Shown piece by piece: positions 58,509 through 64,000 of a DNA stretch of 64,000 nt (within the stretch, counting starts at the first letter, position 1; every line of letters starts with the position of its first letter). The stretch covers positions 512,971 to 576,970 of the forward strand of contig CALYLX010000144.1 in the NCBI GenBank assembly GCA_944990035.1, read 5' to 3'. The translations under genes and the position numbers were made by a program. Under the pieces are notes generated by a model, which was not told the DNA's origin, searched no databases, and was given only the letters and a program-made list of their open reading frames with translations. Origin of the DNA: Clitopilus passeckerianus (taxonomy: Eukaryota; Basidiomycota; Agaricomycetes; Agaricales; Entolomataceae).

Positions 58509-60548
58509 ATGATTCAAACTGGGCTTATATCTGATGCTCACAGCGACCTGGTAACAGACGCAGCTTACAACTACTACGGCTTGAGATTGGCTACTTGCGG
58601 TTTGGATCAGAGGTATGTCCAGTAGAAGGCTTGGTTTCTATTCGCCTAACGGACAATTGGTTTTCACACAAAAGGATAAAGATATGGCAGCTGGACGAAG
58701 GAACTGGTAAATGGAATGCCGAGGATAATTGGAGGGTACGCCACCCCCGTTACGCTCCAAAGCACCACCAATTAACCTAAATGTCTTCAATTACAGGCGC
58801 ATGATGCACCAATATCCAAAATCTCCTGGGCTCATCCTGAGTTCGGTACAATCATTGCATCTGCATCGTATGATCGTACAGTCAAGATATGGGAGCAGAC
58901 AATACACACACCATCAGGTTCCTCCGAAGCAACTCAGCAAGTGAACGGAAGCACCGGCCTGCCGCCGCAGGCAAATCCATCAGGCTCGCGTTGGGTTGAG
59001 AGGGCAGTTCTCACAGATGCACGGGGAACTGTACGATCTGTTGAATTCGCTCCCCATCACTTTGGGCTTAAACTCGTAAGTACTGCCTCCCAAGTCTCTC
59101 ATTCAGGGACGTGTATTAACTCCAGCTGGAAGGCTGCCATCTCATCGGATAACTTCCTCCGCATCTACGAATGCTTAGATCAACAACCTGCTCTATCAGA
59201 ATGGCAGACCCTACACGAAATTGACATCTACTCCCTACCTCCACCGCGGAAGTATACTTCTTCCACAGCATCCGGCAGCCACTCCCATTCGAGGACGCAA
59301 ACTGTCGCACTGAGCACACCCACGCAGACGGGGCAGACGTTCAATAACGATTCCGCATCTCTCGTTACCCAGGCATTACAGCAAAGTGCCGGCGGCCCGG
59401 GCGCTCAAAATATCATCTCTGGCCCTCCGTTGGGTGGTTCTGGCGCAGGACCCGCCGCAGGAAAGTCAACCGGGGGCGGCATAGGCAATAGAGAAGCCGA
59501 CGGTGGCTGGTGCGTGTCATGGTGCAAAGATCCATACTGGGGCGAAGTCCTCGCTGCCGGATCCGGTACTTCGGGAATCATTAAGGTAATAAATATATCC
59601 CGCCGCACCTATAGAAGAAACACGTCATTGACAAGAGGTCCCTTCCGTAGATTGTACAATTATCGCCTTCACATCGGCCGACGTCCCACCTGTTCCTAGA
59701 TCCGACTCCAAAAGGGCTACTTACTGGTGGTGGTGATTCTGCCACCCGAGAGCGGGCGTCTCAAGGTGACCTGGGGGATAGCACTTCGAACCTTGGAGCT
59801 TCTCTGACGGCTGATAATGCTCCGAATGGACCGCCCACCTATTCTGTGACGACAGTGTCGTGGGCACCTTCTTGTGGCCGGTCGTACCATCTCGTCGCCA
59901 CTGGCGGAAGGGATGGTAGGGTTAGGATATGGAAGGTTAAACCTGGGGATGAACTCGATCAAGACGATGATGGGAGTAAGGCAGATGATGGAGAGGCACA
60001 GGACTCGGAAGAGGGAAATGGACCGCTGGTATAGTCGCTGATTTTGACCATCATAAGTCAGTCCTTTCACTTTGTTCACGTAACACAGTTTTTGACGCCT
60101 CCTTCTCTGAATATAGGTCCGCCATTGGGAGAGTAGAATGGAACATTACTGGGTAAGTAATTCTGTTCAGTCTCTCACGAATGGTTCTAATCAGAGTGTT
60201 TGTAGCACTGTTCTCTCGTCGGCTGGTAACGATGGACGCATGCGTCTGTGGAAAGCCACCTCGGGTGGGAATGTCTGGAGGCCGGCTGGAAGCATTGGAG
60301 TCGAGCAGGAGATACCGGAGGGTGAACCTGGCGCACAAAACCAAGGTGGTGGCGCTGGGGGAAGGACGTTGAAATGGAAGGCTGAAACGGACCCAGGGTG
60401 GAAGTTTTGCAGTCGGATGGGATATCTTCCGGCTGTCTGGTCGAATCAACCACGTCGTTGTCACTTACATGGATTGTCGCGAATGCAGATTAGCGTCCTT
60501 GTGCGAATGTCTTGTGGAAAGTCAAGAAACTTGTTCATTGGTTTGTGA
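58509..60548 (+). CDS. SEH1: Nucleoporin SEH1 (WD40 propeller), one apparent missing base
   Basis: WD40 subunit of the Nup84/Nup107 nuclear-pore complex, and in fungi also of the SEA/GATOR complex. It starts MIQTGLISDAHSDLVTDAAY at 58509. Spliced exons read YYGLRLATCGLDQRIKIWQL, AHDAPISKISWAHPEFGTI and IIASASYDRTVKIWEQ, then RGTVRSVEFAPHHFGLKL, AAISSDNFLRIYECLDQ, WCVSWCKDPYWGEVLAAGSG and VATGGRDGRVRIWKV. Near 60011-60015 the frame slips; one more G gives KWTAGIVADFDHHK and then SAIGRVEWNITG and TVLSSAGNDGRMRLWKATSG. The tail from WRPAGSIGVEQEI is Gly-rich and the stop is set at 60548, less certain than the rest. The Gly/Ser-rich insert in the middle (about 59330-59500) is longer than in yeast Seh1. 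Confidence 0.87.
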
Positions 60549-60909
60549 TAGCAATCCCTTGACCAATGCTCATTTCCTGGTGGCTGTGCCTCTATCAAAG
60601 AGATGCCAGTGAGCCGCAGTCTTCCATTGGCTAACCTTGCTCGGGGCCTGGTCGACATAGCGGGGACAATTCCACACCTGCACAAGTCAACTCACGACGT
60701 CGACCGATTAAGTCGATCCTGCCCTCAAGTGTGGGCCCCAACGAGCTGTTCTCAATATTGGAGGCAATGATTCCACCAGATGAGCAGGCTGAAAACGTAT
60801 GCCAGTCATCTTCGTTTGGATCAGAAGCCGGGGTTCGTTCAAAGATGATTCGGTAATGGTCTCCATCCGTACAGGAAATGAATTGAAAGTCTCAAGACAT
60901 ATGTGTTTA
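60549..60909. other. Convergent 3' flanks
   Basis: No supported gene. A frame reading ANLARGLVDIAGTIPHL near 60630-60680 is short and without context. Confidence 0.3.
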
Positions 60910-61776
60910 CTAGGCGATTATCTCCTTCTTCACCATGGACCGTATGCAACGCGGCCGCCGACTGGGACCGTCATCACCGCGTGTTGACGGGAATGAAAGC
61001 AGCATCGCCGTGTTGCTCTACGAGGAATCACCTGAGTGACTTGTTCCAAGGGTTTCGGGGACACTTACCACTTCGCGAGGACCATAAGTCGTACACCTAC
61101 GGGGATGAAAGCGGCATCGCCAGTATTGCTCTATTGAAATCAGAGTCGCTAAGAGACCTAGTGCTTTGAATTTTCAGCTTGTAACTTACGACTTCACGGG
61201 GACCATAAGTTGTCTTGCCAGCACGGGAATAAATGCGGCGTCGCCAGTATTGCTCTGATGGAAACCAGAGTCTCTGAGCAGCCTAGTTCGTGAAGCTTCC
61301 AAATGGGCACTTACGACTTCACGAGGACCATAGGTTGTACGCCCACCGACTGGGATGAATGCAGCATCGCCAGTATTGCTCTATGTTAAACCATGATAAT
61401 GAGCGTAAATTTCTTATAAGGTTATAATGGTCACGGACAACTTCACGAGGACCATATGTGGTCCGACCACCGACGGGAATAAACGCGGCATCGCCAACAT
61501 TACTCTGAAGACCACTCCCTGTGAGCATCCCGTTTCGAAGAATTTCCCGAGGACCACTTACAACTTCGCGGGGACCATAGGTCGTCCGGCCACCCACAGG
61601 GACAAATGCTACATCGCCGACGTTGGTCACCTCACGAGCGTCCTACAGATCGGAAACGTCAGCATCTGGCCCCACAAGAGCAATGGCAAAAGGCTGACAT
61701 TCAATGCAGTCGGGGCCGCAGTGACGGTATAGAGAAAGAGAGTCACAAGCGAGGTAAGGATGGCTGCAGTCTTCAT
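60910..61776 (-). CDS. Secreted repeat precursor 2, one repeat per exon (candidate RiPP precursor)
   Basis: Exon 1 (61699-61776) encodes the signal peptide MKTAAILTSLVTLFLYTVTA and APTALN. Exon 2 (61562-61642) encodes DAREVTNVGDVAFVPVGG and RTTYGPREV. Exons 3 and 4 (61439-61504; 61315-61380) each encode exactly one 22-residue unit starting SNVGDAAFIP or SNTGDAAFIP and ending TTYGPREV, all phase 0. Three further exon-like units (61190-61254; 61069-61130; up to 61017) are 1 or 4 bases short or degenerate, so the frame as given would fail in the fifth unit; the stop at 60910 is tentative. Every unit begins after R-E-V, which suggests cleavage at a single Arg rather than KR. The next UstYa-like gene lies about 2 kb away. 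Confidence 0.75.
61069..61642 (-). repeat. Tandem exon-intron repeats of precursor 2
   Basis: Five clearly homologous exons (81, 66, 66, 65 and 62 nt), each flanked by its own GT-AG intron of about 58-60 nt; a sixth degenerate copy follows to about 60930. The introns are less alike than the exons. Confidence 0.85.
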
Positions 61777-62755
61777 AATTGACTCTTGTTGATTAGAGAA
61801 ACGGGTTTCTGAGTGTAAAAAGCCTAGAGACTCTGGTATTTAAGCCGTTGATGTTCCTCCCTCACGACCCACTTTCCGAGTCAAATCGCAAAGACTTGAT
61901 ATGTGGACTTCGTAGCAGAGATGCAAAATTGGACCCGTGATATTAGGATTGTGATAAGAGCCGGACCAAGACGTCAGTTGACGACGATATGAGGATATAC
62001 AATGCCTTCTATCAGGACTGAATGGTTCAAAACAATTTAAGATACCTCCACTGTACCGCAAGGTCAAAATTCTTGGCAATCTAATTCAAATCTAATTTTA
62101 GCTCGAAGCAGCCCGGAGCAGCCGGAAAGTATACCAAAGAGGATCCTATTCATAAGGAGGCGAAGATTTTCCATGGACTTTTGGCGCAGAGGTAGGAAAG
62201 CGACAAGGAAGGACCAGACTATTGTGACTTGATCTCATTCGGTTCGGAAGATGCTGAGTACCATACGGAGCTCAAACGCAGCTATTAGAGGCGTTCCGCA
62301 AGTTGAGCTGCCAATCCACAAGTTCCTTTGCGCTAGGATGAAGACCACGAGAATTGCCCAGATCGGCAAGATACCTCTCGACCCGGATGTTTCAGGATGC
62401 GGGATATTTGGTCACACGGCAGTGCTCGACCTATATTGACCCAGTCGCTGCGTGCATGACCTGATATGCACCGAATGGAAGACCAACCTGAGTAGGCGCA
62501 ACGCAGACGGACCCTAATAAAACGGAAGAGAAATAGACGCCGCCAATTCATTCCGAGCGTGACAAAACTCTGGAGCCATCAGTGAACACGCTTGGTTCGG
62601 CAAGTTAAGATCTGTTCATGTGGAATTGGTTTATTTCCCCCCTGATCAGTACCTCGGTCAAGCAGAACTCGATCATCAATTCAGAGCAACTGGGCTGTCC
62701 GACAAAATTTAACAACAATGATTACATGACCGAAGTACGTGAATTTTAGTCGGCC
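61777..62755. other. Intergenic region
   Basis: Promoter side of precursor 2 and 3' flank of the secreted four-cysteine peptide gene. No gene is seen in the central part. Confidence 0.4.
61837..61843 (-). promoter_or_regulatory. TATA-like element of precursor 2
   Basis: TTAAATA on the minus strand, about 60 bases before the ATG at 61776. Confidence 0.45.
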
Positions 62756-63063
62756 CTAACCTCCCACCACCCAGTATACAAACCCATCGGCACAGTAGCA
62801 ACTTTGTGGTCGGAGGAAATTCAGGCGTAAATCATAGGTTACGTATGCTTAATTGAAATAGAAACTCACGTCCATGGCTGTTTTGAGTAATCGTATGCAC
62901 CGTTGCCATGCCCCGATTCGAGGCAACCTTGGTTGCAAAAGTAGTTAGGATCAACCAGGGTTCTTTTATTGATCGTGGCTAGTTCTTCGATAGGACTGAG
63001 TCCAGGAGCACCAGAGACGATTGAAATAAGGGTTGGAGCGAGGGTGATAGGGAGCAACTTCAT
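62756..63063 (-). CDS. Small secreted four-cysteine peptide with a Kex2 site
   Basis: Two exons. Exon 1 starts MKLLPITLAPTLISIVSGAP, a signal peptide, then LSPIEELATINKR, a propeptide ending in a Kex2 dibasic site. The mature part starts TLVDPNYFCNQGCLESGHG and continues AYDYSKQPW; after a GT-AG intron of about 65 nt it ends TCYCADGFVYWVVGG at 62756. It has four cysteines, C-x3-C and C-x-C, the same spacing as the inner disulfides of CS-alpha-beta defensins, but lacks the third disulfide. It could be a defensin-like antimicrobial, an effector or a signalling peptide. Total about 80 residues. It lies between repeat precursor 2 and the second UstYa-like gene. Confidence 0.7.
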
Positions 63064-63718
63064 GATTGATAAAGGACTGGTGAGCAGTGTGTGGCGAGGT
63101 AGTGATGGTTGACTGTTGATAGTTCTCCCACTTTTACTAGACCTTTTATACTGTAGGATTATGGTGAAGGAACGTACATACGCAAGCCAATAGAATTACT
63201 CGGAGGGGCGACGAGAGCTTACCGGTGCTACACTCTACTCCACTCCCCCTCGATTTTCATCGACTGAATGACACCGGTGAGATGAATATTAAGTTTTACG
63301 CACGTTCCTACCACAAGAGGGTTTACCGGGAATTCTAGAGGAAAGTAATACATGCACAGAGAATCAAACAAAATTGGCTGTGACGCCACTCATCGAAAAC
63401 AATGCAGAAGCCGCCTATTAGCGGCTACGCTCTGCTACCCGTGGGCCATTGGATTATGGGCAGTCTGTGGTGGGTTATCCCCCAGTCCGAAAGAATTGGT
63501 CGCCCGTAGGCTATTTGGCGGGACGATATGTCATTGGTGCACCCGAAGCTGTGATCTGCAGTAAATGGCTGGAGAAATTTGAAATTGGTACCTCGTTCTC
63601 GAGCGACAGGTTCTTCCATGACAAGTTACCGTGGTATTTCTCGATAGAAAAGATAAAATACAAAGCTCGTTCCCTGTGGTGACGAGAAATGTCATTGAAA
63701 TGTACAGACGGTCTGCCC
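63064..63718. other. Intergenic region
   Basis: Promoter of the small peptide gene on the left and 3' flank of UstYa 2 on the right. No gene seen; open frames here lack motifs. Confidence 0.4.
63142..63150 (-). promoter_or_regulatory. TATA box of the secreted peptide gene
   Basis: TATAAAAGG on the minus strand, about 80 bases before the ATG at 63063. Confidence 0.6.
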
Positions 63719-64000
63719 CTAGTATATGATAGGCGGGACTGGGAGGTCATCCTCCACGTATTCCGTCGCATTGATATAATGGTCGATATAGCGCTGCTGT
63801 GACCATTCGCGAATCTGGTCGAAGTTCTTGCACATGTGTGGATAATCGAGACGTGGTCCAACCCTCCGGATTCATCACTCCATTGCCAAGGGACGACAGC
63901 AGTATCGGCATGGCACCTATCAGCAAAATTATGAGGCTATACAGGTCAAATATGAGAAGGTCTTACATCACGTATTGGCGAATGACCAACCCTAAATCAC
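63719..64000 (-). CDS. UstYa-like (DUF3328) oxidase 2, C-terminal part, cut by window edge
   Basis: The gene enters from the right edge. Visible exons read VIRQYVM, then after an intron CHADTAVVPWQW, and finally GPRLDYPHMCKNFDQIREWS and the tail ending PVPPIIY at 63719. This matches the last third of UstYa-like oxidase 1 (CHSDPSIVFWQW, RPRLEYPHMCKNF, PPPAVIY). Between WQW and GPRLDYPHM the frame slips at the C-run 63862-63864 (G-run in the coding sense); one more base repairs it. The two HxxHC-type metal-site elements lie outside the window. Its nearest characterised-looking partner is repeat precursor 2. Confidence 0.8.

Noticed and set aside
1..64000. tRNA or rRNA genes
   Set aside because: I scanned for T-loop-like words and rRNA-like stretches and found none with supporting context.

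Overview
The window is nuclear DNA of a filamentous basidiomycete, most likely an Agaricomycete. Genes sit close together on both strands and are broken by many short GT-AG introns (mostly about 45-65 nt). Several protein types present are typical of mushroom-forming fungi: BTB/POZ families, F-box/LRR proteins, AIM9-like kinases, UstYa-type DUF3328 oxidases and Kex2-processed repeat precursors. I do not name a species. No rRNA, tRNA, CRISPR array or intact transposon was found.

Layout. 0-5 kb: an MFS transporter, gene relics with a 20-bp-arm foldback, and a 36-residue copper-type metallothionein. 5.9-7.5 kb: a Ser-rich unknown protein. 7.9-18.8 kb: EZH2-type histone methyltransferase and the spliceosomal helicase BRR2. 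19-25.5 kb: two TDG/MUG-type DNA glycosylases flanking an AIM9-like phosphotransferase, then a small P-loop protein. 25.7-31.6 kb: one long gene joining an RNA-dependent RNA polymerase to a UPF1/SF1 helicase. 31.9-40.5 kb: four BTB genes and two nucleotidyltransferase-like genes, all on the minus strand. 40.9-47.4 kb: a UstYa-like oxidase, a secreted precursor with nine copies of one peptide, a glutathione S-transferase and a flavin-reductase-like protein. 48.8-60.5 kb: a small unknown gene, an NCS1 purine/cytosine permease, a membrane protein with a sandwich-like ectodomain, a small membrane protein, an F-box/LRR protein and nucleoporin SEH1. 60.9-64 kb: a second secreted repeat precursor whose repeats are separate exons, a secreted four-cysteine peptide and the end of a second UstYa-like gene.

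How the genes may work together. The most interesting part is the pairing of UstYa-like oxidases with repetitive secreted precursors. This is the gene logic of fungal ribosomal peptides of the dikaritin type, and it occurs twice here, about 20 kb apart. The RdRP-helicase fusion puts on one polypeptide two activities that in fission yeast belong to separate subunits of the RNA-directed RNA polymerase complex (Rdp1 and Hrr1). EZH2, BRR2 and SEH1 are ordinary housekeeping or chromatin genes.

Caution. At least ten otherwise well-conserved reading frames or exons are each broken by what looks like a single missing base, often in a short homopolymer. Deletion-biased sequencing or assembly error is the simplest explanation, so I annotate these as genes with a flagged break rather than as dead genes. 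Coding spans for multi-exon genes run from start to stop codon and include introns.
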